Assembly (NCBI GenBank): GCA_014799565.1
Contig: JAAVHT010000021.1
Span: forward strand, 88,861 to 152,860
Reading direction: 5' to 3'
From: Clostridiales bacterium
Lineage (GTDB): Bacteria > Bacillota > Clostridia > Oscillospirales > Oscillospiraceae
DNA length: 64,000 nt
The notes beneath the pieces were generated by a model. The model had not been told where the DNA came from. It did not search any database and saw nothing but the letters and a program-made list of their open reading frames with translations. Made by a program: the position numbers and the translations under genes. Below are positions 56,341-64,000 of this stretch, in pieces; position 1 is the first letter of the stretch, and the number at the start of each line of letters is the position of its first letter.

Positions 56341-57786
56341 CTATGTTTCGTCTTTCGGAGCGTTTTGCTGGAGCAGCAGGGCGGATTTGCGGTACTCCGT
56401 GGGGGACAGACCCACCGTGCTTTTGAACACCTTGAGGAAGTGCTTTTCATCGGAAAAGCCCACATTGCGGCCGATTTCGTTCACCCGCCAGTCTGTGGTC
56501 TCCAGCAGGCGCTTGGCCTCGTCGATGCGCAGCTTTTGGAGGTAGCTGACAAAGTTTCCGCCGGTGTACTGCTTGAACAGCAGGCTGAACAGGGAGTAAT
56601 TCATGGACACATGGTTGCTCACCACCGCCATATTCAGCGGTTCCCGGAAGTGCTGCTGGATATACTGTACGCCCTGCCGGATCTTCTGCTTGTTTTCGTA
56701 ATCGGAGAATTCCTCGGCGGCTTTGCCGCAAAAGGCGTCCATCCACTGCTCCAGCTCCTCCAGATAACTCTGGCAGCTGGGAAAATCCCACAGCCTGGCA
56801 AAGCGCTCCGGATCGCCCGCAAGCTCGACCAAGTTCTGGTAGGAGGCGCTGAGCTGCCGGATCAGATCGGCGCACAGCCGGGCGAAGGCATCGGGAGATT
56901 TCTCTCCCTGGGCCACGCCATGGGCCTCCCCGCGCAGCAGGCGGATTGCCTCCTGTCCCCGGGCCAGCCCCACCAGGCCCGCCAGCTGCCGGGCACTGGG
57001 GTCGATGGGCTGCTGGGGCGGCTCCTCCGGGGCCTCGCATAGCGTTCCGCTGAAAAAGGAACGCTGCCAGGCGGCATAGGCGCGCTGGTAGCACAGGTGG
57101 AGCTGTTCCAGCCCCTGGCACACCCCGCCGCGTCCCGCCGGAAGGGGGAGCACGGCGGCAAGCTGCTCCGCTTCCTCCGCAGGGACGGCACAAAACAGTT
57201 CCCTGCCCGTGCCCCGCAGGCACAGCGCCCCCGACCGCAGGGTCTCTGTGCACTCTCCCGCGCAAAAGCCCACGTAAGGGCCGGGGAAAAATCTGCCGGC
57301 ACACTGCGCCGCCAGCTTTTCCCACTCCGGGCCGCCATGGGCCGGCTCCAGCATCAGCTGGCGCAGGACCCGCCGCGTCTGCTGGCCGCGCTCCTCATCC
57401 GCCGCCTGCCGCCGCAGGAACTGTTCCTCCAGCTTCTCCAGCGCCTCATACAGGCGCTCACGCTCCACCGGCTTGAGCAGATAGTCCGACGCGCCGCTGC
57501 GCAGCATCTCCACCGCATAGGAAAAATCATCGTAGCCGCTAACGACCATTACCATTGGCCTGTGGCCAATGGTATTCAGCTGGCCCACCAGCTGGATACC
57601 ATCCATTTTGGGCATCCGGATGTCGGTAATCAGCAGATCCACCTGACGCTCCCGCAGTATGCCCAGCGCCTCCTCCCCGTCCCGGGCCTCCAGGATCTCG
57701 CCCACCGGGACTGAGGAGCGCTGGACCATGGTTTTCAGGCCCATTCGGATGAATTTCTCATCCTCCGCGATCAGGATCGTATTCAT
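56341..57786 (-). CDS. AraC-family response regulator (YesN type)
   Basis: 481 residues. Receiver domain (about 1-120) with ILIAEDEKFI, phospho-Asp in DLLITDIRMPKMDGIQ at about 55, Ser in VVSGYDDF and Lys in YLLKPVERERL. A central unassigned region (about 140-370) and a C-terminal AraC helix-turn-helix pair (about 375-481): MAVVSNHVSMNYSLFSLLFKQYTGGNFVSYLQKLRIDEAKRLLETTDWRVNEIGRNVGFSDEKHFLKVFKSTVGLSPTEYR. It pairs with the YesM-type kinase, its ATG overlapping that gene's stop. Expected targets are the phosphorylase/GH30 operon and perhaps the transporter. Confidence 0.94.
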   Translation of the reverse strand: MNTILIAEDEKFIRMGLKTMVQRSSVPVGEILEARDGEEALGILRERQVDLLITDIRMPKMDGIQLVGQLNTIGHRPMVMVVSGYDDFSYAVEMLRSGASDYLLKPVERERLYEALEKLEEQFLRRQAADEERGQQTRRVLRQLMLEPAHGGPEWEKLAAQCAGRFFPGPYVGFCAGECTETLRSGALCLRGTGRELFCAVPAEEAEQLAAVLPLPAGRGGVCQGLEQLHLCYQRAYAAWQRSFFSGTLCEAPEEPPQQPIDPSARQLAGLVGLARGQEAIRLLRGEAHGVAQGEKSPDAFARLCADLIRQLSASYQNLVELAGDPERFARLWDFPSCQSYLEELEQWMDAFCGKAAEEFSDYENKQKIRQGVQYIQQHFREPLNMAVVSNHVSMNYSLFSLLFKQYTGGNFVSYLQKLRIDEAKRLLETTDWRVNEIGRNVGFSDEKHFLKVFKSTVGLSPTEYRKSALLLQQNAPKDET

Positions 57787-59561
57787 GCCGTTCCCTCCGT
57801 TTTCTCCATATAGGGAAGAGTCACGCTCACCGTGGTGCCCCGCCCGGGCTCGGAGTCCACCTGAAGCCCATACTCCTCCCCAAACGCCATGCGGATGCGG
57901 GCCTGCACGTTGCCCAGGCCGATGCCGTTGCCCGAGGTGGAAGCGGCGGGGGCGGGCTCCTCCCCGGCGATCTGGCGGCGCAGCCGGGCCAGGCCGGCCT
58001 CGTCCATCCCGCAGCCCTCGTCGATGATCTGGATGGAAAAGCGTCCCCGCTCAGCGTCCAGCGTCCCCCGCACGGTGATGGTGGTATCTGCCGCTAACGC
58101 GGCGGCCCCGTGGACCACCGCGTTCTCCACGATGGGCTGGAGGCTTATTTTGGGCACCTTCTGGCCCAGCAGCTCCGGGGGCATATCCACACACAGGCTG
58201 ATGACGTAGTCGAAGCGCAGATCCATCAGGGTGATATAGTTCTGGATGTAATCCAGCTCCCGCTCCAGCATGACCCCGCCGCTCTCCAGCTTCATGCTGT
58301 AGCGCAGCAGCTTGGCCAGCGCGGTCACCGCATCGGCGATCTCGTACTCCTCGTCGATCTCCGCCATCATCTTGATGGCCTCCAGGACGTTGTAGATGAA
58401 GTGGGCGTTGATCTGGTTTTGCAACGCCCGGGTCTCGGCGCGCTGGATCTGGGCCTCCCGCTGGATGTTGTCCCGCATGAGCTGGCGCAGCTGATCCAGC
58501 AGCCCACCGGCTTCCCGGGCGAACGCGGCCACTTCCCCCTCGCCGGTGACCTCCACCATCGCGTCCGTGTCCCCGTCGGCGAAGGCGCGGATGCCGTCAA
58601 AGGCCCTGTAGAAGCCCCGGAGCATCCGCCGGGTCAGCTGGGAGACGGCGTACAGCATCACCGCCGCCGCGGCCAGCAGAATGACAAGCAGGAATACCCC
58701 CTGCTGAAGCCCCGTGCGGTAGATGTCGGTCAAACTGGTGACCTGCAAGTAGGTACAGCCGAAATCCTTGAGCCTGGTCTGGGTGACCAGCACCGGTTTT
58801 CCCTCCAGCGTGCTCCGCGCCGTCCCCTCCTGGAAGGAGATGGATGCCAGTTCCTCCGGGCTCACGGCGGCCTGGCCCGCCGCCACGCCGCCATCCCCAT
58901 CCAGCAGCACAGACCAGCTCCCCTGGGACGGTTCAAACAGGTCGGGCAGCACCTCGTCCATCCGCACAGCCACCTCCAGCACCCCCACCTGTTTCTGGGC
59001 GGAGGTGGTGATGACGGTGACCAGGCTCATGATGTGGGGGGTCACGGGGTAGTCGGCAAAGAGCTGGTCGTCAAAGTCCAGATACCAGGAGCCGGATACC
59101 AGCGTTCCCTGGGCCCAGGGCATCCGATCCATCCGTCGGGCACTGTACAGGATGGGCATCATCTCGGTGATGTCGTCCGCGTTGGAGTAGACCCGTGTCT
59201 GGTAGAGGTACGGATTGCTGAGGGTGATCTTCTCCAGGCTGGACACGTGCTGGCGGTAGAACTCCAGCAGATCCGACGCCCCCAGCGGTATGTCCACCGT
59301 GAGCATATTCAGATGCTCCACCAGGGCGGGGGTGTTCAAAAACACCTGGCTGGACATATTGCACAGCTCCGCCGCCCGCTCCGCCTGGGTCACCATCTGT
59401 ATGCACCGACTCTGGGCCTCCCTTGCCCTGGTCTGGATGGCGGAATCCTGCTGGCTGCGAAGGATAGTGTACCACAGCAGAAGCATGGGCACCAGGAGGA
59501 TCAGGCAGCTCACCACGGCAAGCTGCCGGCTGAGGGTTGCCCTGCGAAAGCGTTTCATCAT
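57783..59561 (-). CDS. YesM-type sensor histidine kinase
   Basis: 592 residues. Membrane helix at about 13-35, an external Cache/dCache-like sensor region to about 285, a second helix (about 287-308), HAMP, then the His_kinase domain with the modified H-box QINAHFIYNVLEAIKMMAEI (standard family form has NPHFLYN; Asn-Pro is Asn-Ala here) and a HATPase with SLQPIVENAVVHG, IIDEGCGM and GNGIGLGNVQARI. It senses an extracellular cue and phosphorylates the AraC-type regulator next to it. It begins 12 bases after the second binding-protein gene, suggesting a joint sensing unit. Confidence 0.93.
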   Translation of the reverse strand: MMKRFRRATLSRQLAVVSCLILLVPMLLLWYTILRSQQDSAIQTRAREAQSRCIQMVTQAERAAELCNMSSQVFLNTPALVEHLNMLTVDIPLGASDLLEFYRQHVSSLEKITLSNPYLYQTRVYSNADDITEMMPILYSARRMDRMPWAQGTLVSGSWYLDFDDQLFADYPVTPHIMSLVTVITTSAQKQVGVLEVAVRMDEVLPDLFEPSQGSWSVLLDGDGGVAAGQAAVSPEELASISFQEGTARSTLEGKPVLVTQTRLKDFGCTYLQVTSLTDIYRTGLQQGVFLLVILLAAAAVMLYAVSQLTRRMLRGFYRAFDGIRAFADGDTDAMVEVTGEGEVAAFAREAGGLLDQLRQLMRDNIQREAQIQRAETRALQNQINAHFIYNVLEAIKMMAEIDEEYEIADAVTALAKLLRYSMKLESGGVMLERELDYIQNYITLMDLRFDYVISLCVDMPPELLGQKVPKISLQPIVENAVVHGAAALAADTTITVRGTLDAERGRFSIQIIDEGCGMDEAGLARLRRQIAGEEPAPAASTSGNGIGLGNVQARIRMAFGEEYGLQVDSEPGRGTTVSVTLPYMEKTEGTA

Positions 59562-59573
59562 GGCGGGCCCTCC

Positions 59574-61157
59574 CTACGACAGGCCCAGCCGGGCCTTGGC
59601 GCTCTCCATCTGCCGGGTGCTCTCGTCCAGCACCAGCTCCAGGCCGTTGGTCTCCCGCAGATAGACATACAGATCCCAAAGGAATTCAAACTGCTCCTCG
59701 TTTTCCGCCAGCAGCAGCCGGGGCAGCATCTCTCCGTGGATGGCGGTGATGCGCTCATACGCAGCGGCGGCCTCGCTGCCGGGGGTGAAATTCGTGTCGT
59801 ACTGGCCGGTGTAGACGGTATAGGGGAAGGTCCACTCCTCCATCTGCCGGATGACCGGCTCATCCAGGGGCTTCCATCTGGACTGCACCAGGTTGTCTTG
59901 GAGCATCCAGTAAGAATCGTTGGCCCCCACTTGCGCGATATAGGCGGCGTTATCCTCATTGAGCAGGCGGGCGGTCTCCTCGGTGAGCACCGCCCGGCCG
60001 TCCACCATGGTATAGTGCTCCCCCTCCACGCCCAGGGCGATGAGCTTTTGGCCCTCCTCGCTCATCATGAAGGACATGAGCCGGATAGCCAGGTCAGGGC
60101 GCTGGCAGTTCTTGGAGATCAAGGTCACCGTCCATCCATTCAGGCCGGTGCCGGGGAGGGTGTAGGGGTCGCCAGTAGAGTTGCGGGGGCCGTCCACGGC
60201 GATGTAGACGCTGTTTGGATCCTGGCTATAGCGCAGACGCTGGATATCTGCGATGTCGGTGCGCTGGTAGAGCATACAGAAGTACTGGCCTCGGGCGGCC
60301 TTCTCCTCCATCTGCACCCGCTTGTCGATGAAGATGTCAGTAGCCAGCAGCCCCTCCTCCCCCAGCTGTCGGAACATGGAAAGCCAGCGCTTATACTCCG
60401 GGTCGGTGTAGCGGTCATAGGCCCGCCCGTCCTTCTCATAGGGGATGGCCAGGAAATTCATCAGGAAGAGGTCAAAGGAGTCGCAGCCCCGCTCGGTAAA
60501 CTCGTGGGCCCCGATGGGGATCAGGGGCAGGCCGTCCACCGTGGGGAATGCCTCCGCCGCGGCCCGTACCGCGTCGGCGAAGCCCTCCGGGGTGGTCATG
60601 TCCGGCGAGCCGATGGCCTCATAGATATCCTTACGCACCAGGAAGGTCTGGTTGGAGCCGATGCGCGCTCCCTCCCCATAGTCCCGGGGCGCGTAGGACG
60701 AGTTGGGGTAGCAGTATACATTTCCGTCCTCCTGGGTATACCAGTTGAGCCGCTCCTCGTCCGCCACCGTCCAGAAATAGGCATCGTACTCGTCCGCCAG
60801 CTCATTGAGGGCGTACACCATGTCCCGTTCGATGATGGTACTCAGCTGGCTCTCCCACCAGCCCAGGGTCACCAAGTCGGGCAGATTGTTCCCGGCGATC
60901 AGCGCGTCCAGCGTCTCCGTCTCGCTGCCCGCCGGGGAGACAAAGGTGATGTCCACCCCTGTCTTTTCCGAAATGGCCTCGCTGACGGCATTGCCGCCCC
61001 AAGGGGTGTTGTACCAGCTGAAATTGATGTACCACTTCAGATCCACCCGCTCCGCTTCCCCGGCAGGCTGGGAGGGATCCGGGGTCGTCTCAGCGACGCA
61101 CCCAAAAGCGCCCAAAAGCAGCGCTGAGCACAGCAGCATGGCAAAAAGACGTTTCAT
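59574..61157 (-). CDS. Extracellular solute-binding lipoprotein (family 1) linked to the two-component system
   Basis: 527 residues. A signal peptide MKRLFAMLLCSALLLGAFGC with a lipobox-like Cys at 20 is followed by an acidic linker and a large periplasmic-binding fold (VDLKWYINFSWYNTPWGGNAV, DLVTLGWWESQ, TGLNGWTVTLISKN). It resembles LplA-type binding proteins for complex oligosaccharides. Unlike the usual binding protein it lies between the permeases and the kinase/regulator genes, just 12 bases from the kinase, so it may present ligand to the kinase or be a second binder for the same ABC transporter. Start taken at MKRLF (61157) with GGAGG upstream; an in-frame extension to 61193 is rejected. 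Confidence 0.87.
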   Translation of the reverse strand: MKRLFAMLLCSALLLGAFGCVAETTPDPSQPAGEAERVDLKWYINFSWYNTPWGGNAVSEAISEKTGVDITFVSPAGSETETLDALIAGNNLPDLVTLGWWESQLSTIIERDMVYALNELADEYDAYFWTVADEERLNWYTQEDGNVYCYPNSSYAPRDYGEGARIGSNQTFLVRKDIYEAIGSPDMTTPEGFADAVRAAAEAFPTVDGLPLIPIGAHEFTERGCDSFDLFLMNFLAIPYEKDGRAYDRYTDPEYKRWLSMFRQLGEEGLLATDIFIDKRVQMEEKAARGQYFCMLYQRTDIADIQRLRYSQDPNSVYIAVDGPRNSTGDPYTLPGTGLNGWTVTLISKNCQRPDLAIRLMSFMMSEEGQKLIALGVEGEHYTMVDGRAVLTEETARLLNEDNAAYIAQVGANDSYWMLQDNLVQSRWKPLDEPVIRQMEEWTFPYTVYTGQYDTNFTPGSEAAAAYERITAIHGEMLPRLLLAENEEQFEFLWDLYVYLRETNGLELVLDESTRQMESAKARLGLS

Positions 61158-61264
61158 AAGAAAAGCCTCCTTCCGTGTTCCTGTGCTCAGCATATCATAT
61201 TACGGGAGAAAATGCACCCTTTTTTTATTTTTCCCTTCCGCCAAAAACGCTTATTTGCTCAAAT

Positions 61265-61292
61265 GGCTCCGCCCCCAAAAGGGGGCGGAGCC
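61265..61292. other. Strong hairpin between permease and second binding-protein genes
   Basis: GGCTCCGCCCCC and GGGGGCGGAGCC form a 12-bp perfect stem around loop AAAA. No long T-run follows on the - strand, so it is more likely an mRNA-stabilising or partial terminator structure than a full stop. Confidence 0.7.
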
Positions 61293-61317
61293 ATAATCAG
61301 CAGAACCGGAATCTTCT

Positions 61318-62157
61318 TTATTCTTTCACGCTGCCGGCGGAAATGCCGCTGATGATGTACTTGGAGAAGAAGCAGAACGCGATCATGATGGGCACCGCCG
61401 AGACGGCCACCACCAGGTAGGTGGCGCCCAGGTTGGTGGTGATGTCCCGCACGGCGGACAGCTCCGCCACCATCACGGGCAGGGGCCGCTTGGACGGCGT
61501 ATTGATGAGCAGCATGGGGATCAGGTAGCTGTTCCAGCTGCCGATGAACGCGCCGATGGCCATGGTGGCGATGCCAGGAGCCATGATGGGCAGAACGATG
61601 CGGTGGAAGATGGCCAGCTCGCTGGCCCCGTCGATGCGGGGGGCCTCCAGAATGGCCCTGGGCATGACGGACAGGATGTACTGCCGCAGGAAGAACACCG
61701 TGGCGGGGCTGGCGATGGAGGGCAGGATCAGCGGCCAGTAGGTGTCGATCAGGCCCATCTTGTTCACCAGATCGTAGAAGCCCAGCATACTCAGCTGGGA
61801 GGGCACCATCATGAACACCAGCAGAGCGGTGAAGATGACCTTGGCGCCTTTGAACTTATAGTAGGCCAGGCCGTAGGCGGTGAGGGCGGAGAAGTAGGAC
61901 ACCAGCGCCGTGTTGCACAGGGCCAGGAAGAGGCTGTTCAGGAAGCCCCGGCCCAGGTCCATGTTTTCGCTGACAATGGACCAGTTCTTTGCCAGGCTGT
62001 CTCCGGGCAGCAGGGAGAAGCTGGTCATGATTGCGTTGCCGGAACGGGTGGCGTTGACGATCATCAGCCAGAAGGGGGTAAAGCACAGTACGCTCAGCAA
62101 AATGAGAAACAGATACAAGAGGCTCTTGACGCTCTTGGTTTTCACTTTTTCAGCCAT
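61318..62157 (-). CDS. Carbohydrate ABC transporter permease (MalG type)
   Basis: 279 residues, six helices, with the EAA-type loop EAPRIDGASELAIFHRIVLPIMAPGIATMAI at about 195-225. N-terminal KSVKSLLYLFLILLSVLCFTPFWLMIVNATR is typical of MalG/AraQ-like subunits for di- and oligosaccharides. It forms the pore with the MalF-type subunit three bases upstream (stop/start nearly overlap). No dedicated ATPase gene is in the window; such Firmicute systems often use a shared MsmK-like ATPase. Confidence 0.94.
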   Translation of the reverse strand: MAEKVKTKSVKSLLYLFLILLSVLCFTPFWLMIVNATRSGNAIMTSFSLLPGDSLAKNWSIVSENMDLGRGFLNSLFLALCNTALVSYFSALTAYGLAYYKFKGAKVIFTALLVFMMVPSQLSMLGFYDLVNKMGLIDTYWPLILPSIASPATVFFLRQYILSVMPRAILEAPRIDGASELAIFHRIVLPIMAPGIATMAIGAFIGSWNSYLIPMLLINTPSKRPLPVMVAELSAVRDITTNLGATYLVVAVSAVPIMIAFCFFSKYIISGISAGSVKE

Positions 62158-62160
62158 GGC

Positions 62161-63111
62161 TTAATCCTCCTCCTTCTTATTCATCAGCGCAAAGGCAATG
62201 CCGCAGAACACCGCGATGATTACGAACAGCACGAAGGCCAGGGCGGCGGCATAACCCATCTGCGGGGTGGACGTGCCGAAGGCCATGCTATAGATGTAGA
62301 ACACCGCCGTGTACAGCGAGCGTCCCGGCTGGCCCTTGGTGCCGGACATCAGGTAGGGCAGATCGAACAGCTGCAGGCCGCCGATCAGGCTGGTGACGGC
62401 CACATACAGCATGATGGGCCGCAGCAGAGGCATCGTGATCTTGGTGAAGGTCTGCCAGCGGCCCGCGCCGTCCAGGGTGGCGGCCTCAAAATAGGCGCGG
62501 TCAATGCCCTGGACGCCGGCCATCAGCATGATGAAGCTGTTGCCGAACCACATCCAGGCGCCCACCACGCCCACCACCATCTGGGCAGTGAGGCCCTCGC
62601 CGGTGAGCCAGTTGATGGGGGAGGAGATCACACCCGCCGTCATCAAAATCTGGTTGATGGAGCCATACTGCCAGTCCAGCAGGGTCTTGAACAGGAAGGC
62701 CACCGAGGTGCAGGCGATCAGGTTAGGCAGATAGAACAGCGCACGGAAAATGCCCAGCCCCTTCATGCGGTACTTCATGTCATTGAAGATAATGGTGAGC
62801 AGCAGGGCCAGGCCCAGCTGGAGAACGATGTTCACGCCCCAAATCTTCAGGGTGTTGACAAAGGCATCTCTGAACAGGGGATCCTTGAGCGCCCGGGTGT
62901 AGTTGCCCAGACCCGCAAAGGTTTCCTTACCGAAGCCCTTGTAGTTCAGGAAGCTCATCTGGAAGGTGCGGAACACGGGATAGATGTTGAATACCAAAAA
63001 CGCGATGACGAAGGGCAGGCAGAACAGCGCGCCGTAGCGGTTGCGCTTTTCCAGTGCGTTCTTGGGCTTCTTTGCGGCTTTTTGTACTGCGGTGTTTTCT
63101 TTTACGGCCAA
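62161..63111 (-). CDS. Carbohydrate ABC transporter permease (MalF type)
   Basis: 316 residues, six helices after a basic N-terminus (KNRKKPKNALEKRNR-like; here AAKKPKNALEKRNRYG). EAA loop EAATLDGAGRWQTFTKITMPLLRPIMLYVAV at about 215-245. Other blocks: LCLPFVIAFLVFNIYPVFRTF and FYLPNLIACTSVAFLFKTLLDWQYGSIN. It pairs with the MalG-type subunit downstream. The strong hairpin at 63150-63182 separates it from the binding-protein gene. Confidence 0.94.
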   Translation of the reverse strand: MAVKENTAVQKAAKKPKNALEKRNRYGALFCLPFVIAFLVFNIYPVFRTFQMSFLNYKGFGKETFAGLGNYTRALKDPLFRDAFVNTLKIWGVNIVLQLGLALLLTIIFNDMKYRMKGLGIFRALFYLPNLIACTSVAFLFKTLLDWQYGSINQILMTAGVISSPINWLTGEGLTAQMVVGVVGAWMWFGNSFIMLMAGVQGIDRAYFEAATLDGAGRWQTFTKITMPLLRPIMLYVAVTSLIGGLQLFDLPYLMSGTKGQPGRSLYTAVFYIYSMAFGTSTPQMGYAAALAFVLFVIIAVFCGIAFALMNKKEED

Positions 63112-63149
63112 TGTAATCGCCCCGCCTTTCTTTTCCGAATTTTAAACGC

Positions 63150-63182
63150 GCCCGGGGCGGAGCGATCCGCTCCGCCCCGGGC
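63150..63182. other. Very stable hairpin between binding protein and permeases
   Basis: GCCCGGGGCGGAGCG pairs perfectly with CGCTCCGCCCCGGGC around loop ATC, a 15-bp GC-rich stem. On the - strand it follows the binding-protein gene by about 27 bases. The following bases are only weakly T-rich. Such structures between malE- and malF-like genes raise the amount of binding protein relative to permease. Confidence 0.8.
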
Positions 63183-63209
63183 GGCTGAGAATACTCGATT
63201 CAGGTCGAT

Positions 63210-64000
63210 TTAGTCAGCGTAATAGGGAGCATCCTCGGGGATGGTCAGCTCGGGGAGCAGGGTGATGACGGTGGTGTAGAACTCCTTCATGGCCGCTTCC
63301 TTGGTCTGCTGGCCCTTCTGGACGGAGATGATGGCATTGCCGAAGGCATCCTTGATGGTGTCGTCATAGCCGGTGATCAGGCTGTAGTCGATCTTCTCCA
63401 TCTCCTTCAGGTAGAAGGCGTAGGTGTTCTGGTTGCCGAAGGCGGGGTTCTGGTAGTCGCTATTGGCTTCCAGGACGGCCTTGCTGCTCACCACGTCGCC
63501 GTTGGAGGCCCCCAGCCACCACTGGGCGGTGTCGTCGTTCAGAGTGCAGAACTCGATGAACGCCTTGGCAGCTTCCTTGTGCTCGCTGTACTCGTTGACG
63601 GTCAGGAAGGTGCCGCCGCCGAAGAAGGAGCACACGCCGGAGCAGATGCCGAAGTTGCCCATGTTGTCCTCAGCGTTGTCGCGGACGATCAGGGCGCCCC
63701 AAGAGGGCATGACGTAGGAGAACACCTGGGTGATGCCCTCGCCGCCAGCCTGGCCCTGCTGCATCAGCTCGTCCTTGTCCATGCCCCACACGGTGCCCTC
63801 GTCGGCATCGGCGGCAGTCAGCTGGGGCAGGGGGCCGGCCATGGAGGCGTACCAGGGAGCGGACCACTCGGTGGCGAAGGCCACCTGGTTCTTCTGGTAG
63901 AGGTCAACAGCGCAGTCGAAGTAGTCCAGACGATCCTGATCAATAATCAGCTGGCCGTCCTTGACCCAGGGGTTGGAGCTGGTGGAGAACCAGCGCAGGG
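63210..64000 (-). CDS. Extracellular solute-binding protein (family 1), N-terminus outside the window
   Basis: The 263 codons present are the C-terminal two thirds of a family 1 (MalE-like) sugar-binding protein: LRWFSTSSNPWVKDGQLI, WSAPWYASMAGPLPQLT, FSYVMPSWGALIVRDN, FFGGGTFLTVNEYSEHKEAAKAFIEFCTL and a terminal LLPELTIPEDAPYYAD. The frame continues past the window edge, where the signal peptide and lipobox must lie. It delivers an oligosaccharide to the two permeases just downstream. Highly biased codons suggest strong expression. Confidence 0.92.
   Translation of the reverse strand, partial: LRWFSTSSNPWVKDGQLIIDQDRLDYFDCAVDLYQKNQVAFATEWSAPWYASMAGPLPQLTAADADEGTVWGMDKDELMQQGQAGGEGITQVFSYVMPSWGALIVRDNAEDNMGNFGICSGVCSFFGGGTFLTVNEYSEHKEAAKAFIEFCTLNDDTAQWWLGASNGDVVSSKAVLEANSDYQNPAFGNQNTYAFYLKEMEKIDYSLITGYDDTIKDAFGNAIISVQKGQQTKEAAMKEFYTTVITLLPELTIPEDAPYYAD

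Noticed and set aside
1-64000. tRNA or rRNA genes, insertion sequences and prophage genes
   Set aside because: No sequence with the conserved features of tRNA or rRNA, and no transposase, integrase or phage structural protein, was seen on either strand.

Overview
The window looks like chromosomal DNA of an anaerobic, endospore-forming, high-GC Firmicute, most likely a gut Oscillospiraceae relative (Flavonifractor / Pseudoflavonifractor / Lawsonibacter type). Reasons: it carries a germination protease (gpr), a SpoVB-type flippase and a ferritin-like coat-type protein; ribosome binding sites are strong AGGAGG-type; third codon positions are mostly G or C; and the gene content is clostridial (BspA-LRR/SLH surface protein, half-size chromate transporters, ECF and BioY uptake proteins, YesM/YesN regulators). 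The family assignment is inference, because no rRNA or other taxonomic marker is present. I see no rRNA, tRNA, CRISPR array, insertion sequence or prophage.

Layout. 1-5.3 kb (+): 5'-truncated MTA/SAH deaminase, SpoVB-like flippase, mazG, HU and rqcP (the yabM-yabN-yabO order of Bacillus with HU inserted), then a DUF4430 protein and a small ECF S-component. 5.4-10.2 kb (-): methionine module made of a free-standing MetH reactivation domain, a short MetH, and a homocysteine methyltransferase/MTHFR fusion interrupted by a palindromic insert. 10.3-16.1 kb: ATP-grasp protein, bioY behind a BirA-type operator, a protein mannosyltransferase-family membrane protein, a PHP phosphatase and rpiB. 16.1-20.9 kb (-): RNase M5, a frameshifted low-GC P-loop kinase, holA and comEC. 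21-26 kb: HAD phosphatase, ferritin-like protein, GNAT, pcrA and a small membrane protein. 26-33.5 kb (-): one long collinear run of MBOAT acyltransferase, SGNH-like partner, lepA, nadE and two chromate-transporter halves. 33.5-39.7 kb: repeat cluster, XRE regulator, pta, arginase, rpsT, gpr (sigma-F-like promoter), YihY and a small unknown protein. 39.8-48.8 kb (+): LRR/SLH surface protein, DUF1836, DegV, a GntR-ABC exporter operon, and a two-component system with an unknown exported protein and a VanY-like carboxypeptidase.

49-64 kb (-) is a carbohydrate utilisation locus. A sugar ABC transporter (binding protein running off the window plus two permeases) is followed by a second lipoprotein binding protein, a YesM-type histidine kinase and an AraC-type response regulator. 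After a terminator come two very large cellobiose-phosphorylase-like enzymes and a GH30 glycosidase. The arrangement suggests import of beta-gluco-oligosaccharides followed by phosphorolysis in the cytoplasm; the exact linkage cannot be read from sequence alone.

Most of the window is ordinary housekeeping or accessory content. The most interesting items are the tandem phosphorylase/GH30 locus with its binding protein-kinase-regulator unit, the frameshifted kinase with an A6 slippage tract, the in-frame palindromic insertion in the methionine-cycle fusion protein, the split MetH next to a DUF4430/ECF pair, and several palindromic repeat elements.
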